A DNA stretch of 19,819 bases, taken from Chthonomonas sp. UBA6659. GTDB taxonomy: Bacteria; Armatimonadota; Fimbriimonadia; Fimbriimonadales; Fimbriimonadaceae. Below the pieces are notes generated by a model, which saw only the letters and a program-made list of their open reading frames with translations, was not told the origin of the DNA and did no database searches. Below are positions 7,115 to 14,649 of the stretch, piece by piece. The stretch is from NCBI GenBank assembly GCA_002455425.1, contig DKKT01000079.1, forward strand, positions 29,373 to 49,191. The letters run 5' to 3'. Within the stretch, counting starts at the first letter, position 1. Every line of letters starts with the position of its first letter. The position numbers and the translations under genes were made by a program.

Positions 7115-7521
7115 CGAATCCGATCTTGGCAGACGCGAACCGACTCGCGGTCGCGCGAGGCTGTGCCGAGAATCGAACCATCAACTCGCGCACCGCCGTC
7201 TTTACCTTCGGCTTGCCGATCGTCCGCGTAGTCGGACTGCTGGCGATCGCCAAGCTGAACCAGTTCGGCGACTTCGCGACGAGTCCACAGACGGCACGCC
7301 TGCATCTCGGCGGGTCGGCAGTCGTCGCCGGGGGCAAGGCTCAGCTCAGCTTCGTCGAGGCCATGGGCGAAGCCAGCGTGGAGATTTCCTGCAAAGAAGA
7401 GACCCGGGTCGTCCCGCTGGATGACCAGCCAAGCGACTCGGTCTGTGGTGTCCGCGTCCGACTGAAAACGCTCGATATGGAGTCGATACCACCCCGAAGC
7501 GAGATCGAGGTCACGTGGTGA
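7102..7521 (+). CDS. Hypothetical protein, start uncertain
   Basis: A possible 139-residue product with no recognised family. Third codon positions are mostly G or C along its length, as in real genes here. The C-terminal half (LGGSAVVAGGKAQLSFVEA onward) reads like a beta-rich domain ending in a short charged strand (SEIEVTW). The GTG at 7102 would overlap the opposite-strand araB start by 13 bp, which is suspicious. TTG at 7126 or 7213 are alternatives; none has a clear Shine-Dalgarno. The ORF ends 3 bp before the stop of the convergent HAD phosphatase, a tight fit that supports a real 3' end. If it is not a gene, 7115-7524 would be a 410-bp empty gap. Confidence 0.4.
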   Translation: MRISSNPILADANRLAVARGCAENRTINSRTAVFTFGLPIVRVVGLLAIAKLNQFGDFATSPQTARLHLGGSAVVAGGKAQLSFVEAMGEASVEISCKEETRVVPLDDQPSDSVCGVRVRLKTLDMESIPPRSEIEVTW

Positions 7522-7524
7522 CCG

Positions 7525-8166
7525 TCACGGAATCATGTACATCGGGTTCGGGATCTTGATCGGGCGCTCGGCGCAACCACCCTTAAGATCGCTCCATTGG
7601 TCGCCCACACTCATCAAAACCCGGAAGCCCTGAGCCACGATGGCTCGCCGTGCGCTTGACTTGAACGGGATGATCGACGCCTTTCGATAGTCGGCCGGTT
7701 TGAAGATAATGGCGCTGTATCCCGTGAATCCGCGCCGGGCGAGGTTGGCTTCCGTCGGTTGGCGGACGTCCGACGTGCGCCCGGTGATGAGGAAGATCGT
7801 GACCCCTTTCTTCTTCGCGAGATCGTAGAGCTCGCGGACCGGCTCGATCGCGGGGGCGGCCGCCGTCCATTCCCACTCCGTCCAGAGTGCGGGGACGAAG
7901 CCGAAGCCCATAGATCGCGTGACCGAGTAGCTGGAGAGCATCGTGTCGTCGATGTCGAACACGATTGCCTTCTTGCCCGGCTTGCTGATTCCGGCGAGCA
8001 GACCGCGCTTGGCTCGGGCGATTACCTCCCGGACGTCCTTTTGGTAGCGGCCAGAGTTGTAGTACCGCTGGACAACGGCCTTGTCGACGTCGAGATTCGT
8101 CGGCTCCGAACCTGAGGAGCCGAGTACGGGAAGAGAAAGGGCGAGGACGAAGAGGAAGGGTCGCAT
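7525..8166 (-). CDS. Exported HAD-family acid phosphatase
   Basis: A 213-residue HAD superfamily phosphatase of the acid phosphatase class (subclass IIIB-like). Motif I is FDIDDT with nucleophile Asp71 and acid/base Asp73, motif II is LITGR (Thr128), motif III is the FKSS Lys169, and motif IV is GDQWSDL (Asp189, Asp193). A hydrophobic N-terminus (MRPFLFVLALSLPVLGSSG) looks like a signal peptide, so it probably releases phosphate from organic esters outside the cytoplasm. An in-frame GTG at 8190 would add eight residues with extra positive charge and cannot be excluded; neither start has a strong Shine-Dalgarno. It lies 58 bp downstream of the broken HNH gene on the same strand and may be transcribed with it. 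Confidence 0.85.
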   Translation of the reverse strand: MRPFLFVLALSLPVLGSSGSEPTNLDVDKAVVQRYYNSGRYQKDVREVIARAKRGLLAGISKPGKKAIVFDIDDTMLSSYSVTRSMGFGFVPALWTEWEWTAAAPAIEPVRELYDLAKKKGVTIFLITGRTSDVRQPTEANLARRGFTGYSAIIFKPADYRKASIIPFKSSARRAIVAQGFRVLMSVGDQWSDLKGGCAERPIKIPNPMYMIP

Positions 8167-8224
8167 GGTATTGGCTCGTAACTTCGCCACGGATCACACA
8201 AATCCTGGGACCCTTCAGCCCGAT

Positions 8225-8881
8225 CTATCTCCTTCGGGTGAGGAACGCGCGCCAGTCCCAGGTTTCGGGATCGTCGCACTCGCGGATCGGGATGCAGGCC
8301 GCGATGCGAAGGTGCCAATCGGTGAGCCGAGTCCGCGCACCAGGTCGTGCCAGAACCTCGGGGTCGAGGAAGGGCCGGGTCACTAGGCAGGCCGCGCACA
8401 CGGCGCGAAGGTTGATCGGTCGATTTCACCCGCTGCCGATATGGTCGACGTCGGTGGCAGGATCCCCACACACCGCGCACCGCCCTTCAAAGCGAGCGAT
8501 CGCTTGCCGGACGGCCCGTTCGGGGGCAAGGCTTCGCCGCAGCGGCATCCCGCCACCGAGAAGCCTCCAGATCGTCTGTCCGAAGGCGACCTGCCGGTCC
8601 GGATCGGTGGCGACCGTGGTTGCGATCCCGCTCCGTACCTGGCGTACGAGTGCGGCGGCAGCTCGGCAGTCCTCACTGCAGTACGGCGTACGACGACTCG
8701 CCGTCGGGGTGTCGCAATTCGGACAGGTTCCTGGTTGTAGTGTGATCGCACCAGACGGCGCATCGGCGATCTCGTTGAGAAGGTGGAGAAAGACGCTCCG
8801 AGCTTGGTCCACGAGGCTGAGGCCATCAAGCCCGACGAGCGACTCCCGGACCGCATCGAGGCGCTGGCGATGGCCATTCAT
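8225..8881 (-). pseudogene. HNH-type nuclease gene interrupted by in-frame TGA
   Basis: The frame from ATG 8881 encodes 151 residues: a treble-clef motif CPNCD...YCSEDC, then CAVCGDPATDVDHIGSG, and stops at TGA (8428-8426). The same frame continues without another stop for 66 codons to TAG (8227-8225), beginning NRPINLRAVCAAC. The two halves together make one HNH/zinc-finger domain (CxxC, DH, N, CxxC), so the TGA cuts it between the DH and the second Cys pair. Codon use past the TGA still looks coding, so the lesion is recent, a sequencing error, or read through. Other genes here end in TGA, so a reassigned code is excluded. The residue after the last CxxC is Leu where many families have His, which may mean reduced activity. 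A TACAAT -10 begins 12 nt before the ATG. Confidence 0.75.
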
Positions 8882-8887
8882 CGCTGG

Positions 8888-8893
8888 ATTGTA
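8888..8893 (-). promoter_or_regulatory. -10 box of the HNH gene (leaderless)
   Basis: Read on the minus strand this is TACAAT, five of six matches to the -10 consensus, followed by 6 nt and the ATG at 8881. Transcription would start at the ATG. There is no Shine-Dalgarno. The -35 region would fall at or inside the ferritin start; no good -35 match is seen. Confidence 0.5.
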
Positions 8894-8901
8894 GCGCCAG
8901 G

Positions 8902-8907
8902 TAAGCT
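8902..8907 (+). promoter_or_regulatory. -10 box of the ferritin gene (leaderless)
   Basis: TAAGCT fits TANNNT and is followed by exactly 6 nt and the ATG at 8914, giving a start site at the initiation codon. It lies 8 bp from the opposing -10 of the HNH gene. The surrounding CCAGGTAA (8897-8904) recurs at the same distance from the start of the gene at 11744. Confidence 0.45.
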
Positions 8908-8913
8908 CGCTTC

Positions 8914-9393
8914 ATGATCAGCAAGAAAGTCGCATCACTTCTCGAAGAGCAGATCGGGCACGAACTCTGGGCGAGCCAGAAGTACCTCAGCATGGCAATC
9001 TGGTTCGCCGGTCAGAACCTCGGCGGCTTCAGCGAGTTCTTCATGAAGCAGTCGGCGGAAGAACGCGGCCACGCTCTGAAGATCGTTCACTTCCTCACCG
9101 AAGTCGGTCTCACCCCGAACCTTGCGGCGATCGACGCGGCCGGCCCGAAGTACAAGGACGCACTCGATTGCGCGAACCAGGCGCTCCAGAACGAGCAGAC
9201 GGTGACGAAGCAGTTTCACAAAATGGCCAAAACCGCGCTCGCCGAGGACGACTACACGTCGTTCGAGTTCTTGCAGTGGTTCATCAAGGAACAGGTCGAA
9301 GAAGAGGCAAGCATGGAGCACCTGATCGCGCTGATCTCCAGTGGACTCAACCTGTTCCAGGTCGAAGCGCTCCTCCACCACGATCACGACTAG
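8914..9393 (+). CDS. ftnA: Bacterial non-heme ferritin
   Basis: A 159-residue ferritin that oxidises Fe2+ and stores iron as a mineral inside a 24-subunit cytoplasmic shell. The ferroxidase ligands fall at the same positions as in E. coli FtnA: Glu17, Glu50 and His53 (EERGHA), Glu94 and Gln127, with Tyr24 and Glu130 also present. Length and four-helix layout are normal; no haem-binding Met typical of bacterioferritin is evident. The tail ends in a His/Asp-rich HHDHD that could bind metal. No Shine-Dalgarno is seen; the -10 hexamer at 8902 suggests a leaderless transcript. No Fur box was recognised. The TAG stop overlaps the TAG of the convergent VWA gene within CTAG. Confidence 0.95.
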   Translation: MISKKVASLLEEQIGHELWASQKYLSMAIWFAGQNLGGFSEFFMKQSAEERGHALKIVHFLTEVGLTPNLAAIDAAGPKYKDALDCANQALQNEQTVTKQFHKMAKTALAEDDYTSFEFLQWFIKEQVEEEASMEHLIALISSGLNLFQVEALLHHDHD

Positions 9394-11588
9394 AGCTTGG
9401 GTGCGGCCGGCTTCGCTCCTAGTGAGCGGATGAAGTCGAACGCGAACCAGCCCAACGTCAAGAACGCGAGACCGAAGAAGACGGGGCCGATCCACCAGCT
9501 GTTCTGCTGAAGCCACCCGAGGCGGCTCACGCCGCTCTGCCAAAGGAAACGGAATCGATGGTTGACGCCCGACTCGTCGGCGACGGTGAGGTCGGTCGCC
9601 ATGTTCCGTCGAAGCCCGTGCCGAGCGATGATCTGCCCCTGGGCGTTCTTCAACGCGCCGGTTCCGGCCCCGGTCACCGCAAGCAGGCACGTTCCCCGCG
9701 GGCCCCGCTTGGGCTTGAGCGCCGCGACCGGACCCTGGAACCAGGTCGACAGGCCGTCAGGTCGAGTGAACGGCAAGTCGGCATCGCCACCACCGAGGGT
9801 CACCTGGGGACGGCGGATGTTCGCGAGCTCCGCGGGGCTTCGCTCCTCGTCGGAGAGATCCGAGGTGATCTTCACCCGTCGAAGCTCTTCCGAGTACAGG
9901 AGGCGCCAACGTCGCTCGTTCATGGCTCGCCACAGGAGCAAGAGGAGAATGAGGAGCAGGAGCAGTCCGATGAGCCCGATCAGCGACCAGAACCACCAGC
10001 CGTTGCGCTCCATCCACGTCTTGACCTTCGCGTCGAACCGGTAGGGGCTCCCGACGAATTCGACGTCGGACTGCACGAGGTTCGGAGTCACGGTGCAGGG
10101 GTAGAGGCCGGGTTCCTTGCTCGTGTCCACGCGGACGATTTGCGAGGCCCGCCCGCCCGCCGGAACCACGAAGCTCGCGGGTGACACACTGCGGACCGCC
10201 CCACCGGGGTCGATGCGGACGGTTTCAGCACGTGGGCTCGACGACTCTGCTTCGACCCTGAACTCAACCGTCCCGCTTCGCGGCTCATAGCGAGTCTCCT
10301 TCGGCCACGTGATCACGACCTGAGGCTGCGGAGTGATGGTGTAGAGCGCATTCGCAGGGATACCGGGCTCGGTCCCGCCGCTTTTGCCCGTGCGGGTCAC
10401 AAACGCGTCGACGCGCAGGCGACCGGGGGCGCGGAAATCCGCGATCGTGCCTTCGAAAAGGCCGGAGGGTGCGGCCTTGAGGTCTACGGTCCACTTCTCT
10501 GCTTGCGGTGCCTCTGGTGTGAACTGGAGCTTGACCGCGAACGGTCCTTTCGAGCCCGACCGCGACTCCACGCGAACCCGGAACGGCGTAGGGGTTTTCG
10601 CTGCAAGCACGCTTCCATCGGCCGGGGACTCGATGCGGGCCCGGAAATCGGACTCGTACGAGATTTCGAGACCACCGGAAGCCCTGAGAATCTTCCAGGT
10701 CCCCGGTGTGGGCTCGGGAACCCGGAGCGCCGCGACGCGAGCAGTTTGCCCCTCGTAGATCGGAGGATCGGGTCGAACCTCGAAGGCCCGGCCCCTGGGG
10801 TCTTGGAGCCGGACGTCCACTCCGCGAGCGTCGGTGATGACGATCGCGCGGAGATGGCTCGCCCCTTCCCCGACTTCGAAGGTCTTCTCGCGAGGATCGA
10901 TCGCGACGGTGGTCTCGCGTCCCGCCAGGTCTCGAAACGCGGACGAGAAGATCGTCGGGAGGTCGGCCGGCGAGCGGGCGAAGAACACCCGTCCCGAACC
11001 GCCTTCCGTCGCGATCCGGCGAAGCACTTCCGGATCGGTGTCGGTGCCGAGTCCGACCACGCAGATCCGCGCGTCTTGCGATTCGCGGATCCCTTTCGCC
11101 CATGCCAGAGCCTGATTCGGATCGCCATCGGTTTGGCGGCCGTCGGTTAGAAAGAAAACGAGGCGTTCACGCCCTGCCGCCGGGGCTCGCAGAATCTCGG
11201 ACGCGCGGAGGAGCGCGGCCTCATAGTTCGTGCTCCCGAGGCCCCGCTTCACCGCGATCGCGCCGAGGTCGGACGGATAGCCGACACCGAGATCGGCGAC
11301 CGGGCGCAGGCCGCACATCTCCAGTTCGGGTGCACCGCTACCAAACGCGACGACGGCGAGGCGGTCGTCCGGCAGCATCTTGCGCAGGACGTACTGGACG
11401 GCGGTGTAGCGGAAAAATGCGGGATCTTGGGGAGAGACCGGTCCCCAGCCGTACATGCTCCCTGACTCGTCCACGACGAGAACCACGTCGAGCGGCTTCG
11501 TGAAGGCAGCACACGCGCGTAGAATCAGCGCGAAGCCGAGAACCACCCAGCAAAACCCTCGCCAGATCCAACGCTGTCGCAACACCAT
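9390..11588 (-). CDS. Membrane-anchored VWA-domain protein
   Basis: A 732-residue protein starting at MVLRQRW. A hydrophobic N-terminal segment (about 10-28) acts as signal or anchor. The von Willebrand factor A domain (about 33-215) has a complete MIDAS metal site: DESGS (40-44), Thr120 in GSTNY and Asp149 in FLTDG. Beta-rich regions follow (about 220-515), then a leucine-rich transmembrane helix near 525-550, a domain of about 130 residues, and a last hydrophobic helix near 705-725. The bulk probably faces the periplasm and binds protein ligands through Mg2+. No AAA+ MoxR or other partner lies alongside. ATG 11588 was chosen over upstream frames because it directly precedes the signal segment, has TAGAAT 5 nt upstream, and the upstream extension is low-complexity Arg/Pro. 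Confidence 0.85.
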   Translation of the reverse strand: MVLRQRWIWRGFCWVVLGFALILRACAAFTKPLDVVLVVDESGSMYGWGPVSPQDPAFFRYTAVQYVLRKMLPDDRLAVVAFGSGAPELEMCGLRPVADLGVGYPSDLGAIAVKRGLGSTNYEAALLRASEILRAPAAGRERLVFFLTDGRQTDGDPNQALAWAKGIRESQDARICVVGLGTDTDPEVLRRIATEGGSGRVFFARSPADLPTIFSSAFRDLAGRETTVAIDPREKTFEVGEGASHLRAIVITDARGVDVRLQDPRGRAFEVRPDPPIYEGQTARVAALRVPEPTPGTWKILRASGGLEISYESDFRARIESPADGSVLAAKTPTPFRVRVESRSGSKGPFAVKLQFTPEAPQAEKWTVDLKAAPSGLFEGTIADFRAPGRLRVDAFVTRTGKSGGTEPGIPANALYTITPQPQVVITWPKETRYEPRSGTVEFRVEAESSSPRAETVRIDPGGAVRSVSPASFVVPAGGRASQIVRVDTSKEPGLYPCTVTPNLVQSDVEFVGSPYRFDAKVKTWMERNGWWFWSLIGLIGLLLLLILLLLLWRAMNERRWRLLYSEELRRVKITSDLSDEERSPAELANIRRPQVTLGGGDADLPFTRPDGLSTWFQGPVAALKPKRGPRGTCLLAVTGAGTGALKNAQGQIIARHGLRRNMATDLTVADESGVNHRFRFLWQSGVSRLGWLQQNSWWIGPVFFGLAFLTLGWFAFDFIRSLGAKPAAPKL

Positions 11589-11593
11589 CCGCC

Positions 11594-11599
11594 ATTCTA
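11594..11599 (-). promoter_or_regulatory. -10 box of the VWA gene (leaderless)
   Basis: On the minus strand TAGAAT, the same hexamer as the riboswitch promoter, is followed by 5 nt and the ATG at 11588. Transcription would begin at or within a base or two of the start codon. No Shine-Dalgarno and no clear -35 are seen. Confidence 0.45.
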
Positions 11600-11731
11600 C
11601 GCCCGCTTGGCGACAAGCCGGGCCGAACGTCCGGTGGAGATGCGGACGAAGGTCACCCACCCGACCCCGACTTACCCCACGGATGGACCGAACCCTTCGA
11701 GGCGGGTTTCTCCTGGGAGCGGCATGCCAGG

Positions 11732-11737
11732 TAAAAC
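11732..11737 (+). promoter_or_regulatory. Possible -10 box of the FAD oxidoreductase operon
   Basis: TAAAAC begins 12 nt before the ATG at 11744 and is the weakest example of the spacing seen at other genes here (last base C, not T). It shares CCAGGTAA (11727-11734) with the ferritin promoter at identical distance from the start codon. Confidence 0.3.
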
Positions 11738-11743
11738 GCATCG

Positions 11744-12994
11744 ATGCCGGTAGTGATCGTTGGGGCGGGCCTCTCGGGCCTCGTCTGCGCACGGAAGCTC
11801 GTCCAATCGGGTCGTGACGTGCTCCTTCTCGAAGCCACCGATCGACCCGGAGGTCGCTTGAAGACCGATCGCTTCCGGGGTTTCAGGGTCGATCGGGGTT
11901 TTCAAGTGCTGTTCACCGCGTATCCGCACCTCGCCGAGGAAGTGCGCCTCGGGGAGCTCGGACTTGGGATGTTCGAGGCAGGAGCGCTGCTTTGGAACGG
12001 GCACGGATTCGACGAAGTCCACCGAGCCAAGCCGCTGAAGATGGCGTTGTCCCGGCTCTTTGGGCTCGGCGACAAGTTGCGGGTGCTTGAACTCAATCAC
12101 TCGGTGCGCCACAAGCGTGCGGAGGCGATCTGGTCGGAACACGATCGGTCGGCGAGGGCATTGCTGCGCGAGCGCGGGTTTTCGGACGCGTTCGTGGAGC
12201 GCTTTGCGCGCCCGTTTTTCGGTGGGATCTTCCTCGATCGCAGCTTGTCGGTCTCAAGTCGGGCGTTCGAGTTCGTCTGGAAGATGTTGGTCCTCGGGGA
12301 CACCGCCGTACCGGGCGAGGGTATGGAATCGATTCCTCGGCAGATCGCTGCCGATCTCCCGCCTAGCATCATTCGCTGCAACGCTCCGGTCGCCGAAGTC
12401 GAACGATCCGGAGGGCGAGTCACCGGCGTACGACTCGCTTCCGGAGAGCGGATCGAAGCCGAAGCCGTCGTCGTCGCCACCGAAGGGGATGTCACCGCGC
12501 GCCTCATCGGAAACCCCGCCAACGGACCTGGACTCTCCTCGACAAGCGTCGCGTTCGAGGCCGAGGCACCGCCGATCGAACGACCGATCCTCATCCTCAA
12601 CCGGTGCGAAAGCGGGATCGTGAGCCATGTGGCCCCGATGAGCATCGTTGCGCCGTCCCTAGCCCCACCAGGCAAGCACCTCGTCGTGGCGACCGTCCTC
12701 GGCGACCCCCAGGTAGGCGATGAGGCTCTTGCCGGGAATGTCCGATACGAGCTCGGGCGGTGGTTTCCGAACAAGGGAGTCGAGCGGTGGCGGACCCTCG
12801 CCGTGCATCGGATCCGCTATGCGCAGATGCCGCAGCCACCGGGCGTGTTCACTCATCCGGTAGGCCCGACGACAGCCACGACCGGGCTCTTCCTTGCCGG
12901 GGAAGTGACCCGCAATGGCAGCATCGACGGCGCGATCGAGAGCGGGGTTCACGCCGCCGGCGCGCTCGCAGGCCAGGAGCACGCGTTCGCATGA
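11744..12994 (+). CDS. FAD-dependent amine oxidase/desaturase-like oxidoreductase
   Basis: A 416-residue flavoprotein of the phytoene desaturase, protoporphyrinogen oxidase and amine oxidase superfamily. The N-terminal VIVGAGLSGLVCARKL is the Rossmann dinucleotide-binding motif, ending in LLLEATDRPGGR, where Glu binds the FAD ribose and GGR contacts the flavin. VDRGFQVLFTAYP follows, as in desaturase-like members. The C-terminal FLAGEVTRNGSIDGAIESG is the second FAD motif. Substrate is not predictable; a carotenoid, tetrapyrrole or amine are all possible. It heads a three-gene operon and overlaps the next, related gene by ATGA. Probably cytoplasmic or peripheral to the inner membrane. Confidence 0.82.
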   Translation: MPVVIVGAGLSGLVCARKLVQSGRDVLLLEATDRPGGRLKTDRFRGFRVDRGFQVLFTAYPHLAEEVRLGELGLGMFEAGALLWNGHGFDEVHRAKPLKMALSRLFGLGDKLRVLELNHSVRHKRAEAIWSEHDRSARALLRERGFSDAFVERFARPFFGGIFLDRSLSVSSRAFEFVWKMLVLGDTAVPGEGMESIPRQIAADLPPSIIRCNAPVAEVERSGGRVTGVRLASGERIEAEAVVVATEGDVTARLIGNPANGPGLSSTSVAFEAEAPPIERPILILNRCESGIVSHVAPMSIVAPSLAPPGKHLVVATVLGDPQVGDEALAGNVRYELGRWFPNKGVERWRTLAVHRIRYAQMPQPPGVFTHPVGPTTATTGLFLAGEVTRNGSIDGAIESGVHAAGALAGQEHAFA

Positions 12995-13980
12995 GGATCG
13001 CCGTTGTCGGTGCCGGTGTCGCCGGGCTTGCCGCGGCTCGGACCGTGGCAATCGCCGACCATGAGGTCGTGGTCTACGAAACGGCCGGTGCGGTCGGCGG
13101 TCGGGTGGCAAGTCGGCAGCTCGGGCCCTATTTGTTCGACACCGGAGCGACCTCGATCGCCCCGCGTGGAAAGGCACTCGAAGGCGCGATGCTCGGCGAA
13201 CTCGATACCTCGGATCTTGTGCCGTTGACCAAATCGGTCTACACCATCCAGTACGGACGAATCTCGCCGGGCGACACCGCGAAGGCCAAGATCCAGCGTT
13301 ACGTCTACCGAAGCGGAAACGTCCGACTCCCCGAAATGCTCGCCGCCGGACTCGACGTTCGTTTCGCGACTCCGGTCGACCGAATCCGCGAGGTAGATCG
13401 ATGCTACGAAGTCGCTGGGGAACGTTATGAGGCGGTCGTCGTCTCCGCGCCAATCCCCGAGACCGAGGAGATTCTCGCGTCGCTCGGCGATCCGCGGCGA
13501 TTTGCCAACGCCCGCTATCGTCCCTGCCTGAGCGTCCTCCTCGGCTACGCCGTCGACGCCGGCGATCGACCCTACCATGCGCTCCTCGAGCCCGAGCAAC
13601 GTCATCCGCTGACATGGCTCAGCTTCGAATCGATCAAGTCGCCGGGCCGCGCACCCGAAGGACACACAGCCCTTGTCGCCCAGCTCTCGCCCGTCGCGAG
13701 CGTTGCCTTGTTCAATGACTCCGACGCCGATATCGTTGCGGAGACCTCCGTCCATGTCGCGCGTCTTCTCGGCGAGAAGTTCACCCAACCCGAGGCCACC
13801 TCGGTCGTCCGGTGGCGGTACAGCCAGCCGGAAACGACGGCGTTGTTCGACACGGTGAACCGACCCGGCCAGCGCGTCGTCGTTGCGAGCGATGGGGTGA
13901 TGGGGGGCCGGGTCGAGTACGCGTACGAGAGCGGGGTCATGGCGGCGCGACTGCTGCTGGAGGATCCGCTTGCTCGCTAG
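12991..13980 (+). CDS. FAD-dependent oxidoreductase, renalase/amine oxidase-like
   Basis: A 329-residue flavoprotein, shorter than its upstream neighbour. The FAD motif is AVVGAGVAGLAAARTV (residues 4-19) followed by VVVYETAGAVGGRVASR; FDTGATSI is a conserved superfamily block. The C-terminal segment VVVASDGVMGGRVEYAYESG is the second FAD-binding element. The short form and this pattern recall renalase-like NAD(P)/FAD oxidoreductases. The ATG overlaps the previous stop (ATGA), with AGGAG 11 nt upstream, so the two flavoproteins are probably co-translated and may act on the same pathway. Its own 3' end overlaps the next gene by 11 bp. Confidence 0.82.
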   Translation: MRIAVVGAGVAGLAAARTVAIADHEVVVYETAGAVGGRVASRQLGPYLFDTGATSIAPRGKALEGAMLGELDTSDLVPLTKSVYTIQYGRISPGDTAKAKIQRYVYRSGNVRLPEMLAAGLDVRFATPVDRIREVDRCYEVAGERYEAVVVSAPIPETEEILASLGDPRRFANARYRPCLSVLLGYAVDAGDRPYHALLEPEQRHPLTWLSFESIKSPGRAPEGHTALVAQLSPVASVALFNDSDADIVAETSVHVARLLGEKFTQPEATSVVRWRYSQPETTALFDTVNRPGQRVVVASDGVMGGRVEYAYESGVMAARLLLEDPLAR

Positions 13981-14605
13981 CCTCGCGCTCTCCCTTTTGC
14001 AGCCGAAGATCGTCGAGCGCCCTCCGGTCGTGCTCGCGGTCCTCCGTGACGGCAAGAGGATCGGCCAGACCCGGATCGTCCAGAGGCTTCTGCGCGACGG
14101 CTCGAAAACGGTCACGGTCGACATGACCCTCGAGCAGGGCACGGGGAAGGTCCGTGTCCGCCAGGAATCGGCCTACGATGGGGACGGAATGCCGCTTCGG
14201 AAGCTCCAAGAGACGCTGGACACAAACGGCAAGCGGTTGGTGGCGCTGGTCGCCACGTTCGATGAGCGGGGCGCGTCGCTGACCAAGACCGGCTCCGGAG
14301 CACCGGAAACGCAATTGATCGAACTCGTTTCCGGTGCCCCCCGTGCGGCGACGAACGAATTCTGGTTCCTGCGCGACCAGCCGAAAAAAGGGGCGAAGGC
14401 GACGTATTACAGCTTCGCGCCAAGCGAGGGTCGCTGGCGGCTAGTCGAGTTCCGCTATGACGGACTTGAGTTCGTGAACCTCATCGGACGCCGTCGAGAG
14501 GTCCACGTCGTGAAGACCCCCGAAGGCAACGCGTACTTCGACCTCTCAGGCGACGCGGTCGTCGTCGAGTTGAACGGCCTGAAACTTGTCCGGATCGAGG
14601 ACTAG
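13970..14605 (+). CDS. Hypothetical exported protein
   Basis: A 211-residue protein of unrecognised family. The first ten residues (MLASLALSLL) are hydrophobic and could be a short signal or anchor, then the chain is polar and beta-rich, with a Phe/Tyr/Trp-rich stretch near 120-160. Layout resembles small periplasmic beta proteins in general, but no specific match is claimed. The TTG start is supported by a full GGAGG (13959-13963) 6 nt upstream, lying inside the end of the preceding flavoprotein gene, so it is translationally coupled. Its position as third gene suggests a role connected to the two oxidoreductases, but this is inference. Confidence 0.72.
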   Translation: MLASLALSLLQPKIVERPPVVLAVLRDGKRIGQTRIVQRLLRDGSKTVTVDMTLEQGTGKVRVRQESAYDGDGMPLRKLQETLDTNGKRLVALVATFDERGASLTKTGSGAPETQLIELVSGAPRAATNEFWFLRDQPKKGAKATYYSFAPSEGRWRLVEFRYDGLEFVNLIGRRREVHVVKTPEGNAYFDLSGDAVVVELNGLKLVRIED

Positions 14606-14638
14606 GGACGCTAGGGCGTTCCGGCTCAACCAGTCCCT
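14604..14638. terminator. Weak stem-loop between convergent genes
   Basis: AGGGAC (14604-14609) pairs with GTCCCT (14633-14638) across a 23-nt loop, in the 44-bp gap between convergent genes. There is no T-tract on either strand. It may help end transcription from either side, but the evidence is thin. Confidence 0.25.
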
Positions 14639-14649
14639 CAAGGCTCAAT

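Noticed and set aside
7170..7195. tRNA T-arm-like sequence on the minus strand (GGTTCGATTC)
   Set aside because: Flanking bases do not form a T-stem and no acceptor, D or anticodon arms are found around it.
7041..7337. 98-codon minus-strand frame upstream of araB
   Set aside because: Overlaps the araB start in another frame and looks like an arginine/alanine-rich shadow.
8426..8428. Selenocysteine at the HNH TGA
   Set aside because: No SECIS-like hairpin was recognised just downstream, and Sec is not known for HNH cores; nonsense mutation or error is simpler.
8238..8894. 218-codon plus-strand frame opposite the HNH gene
   Set aside because: Arginine/serine-rich antisense shadow. The minus frame has paired zinc-ligand motifs and a promoter.
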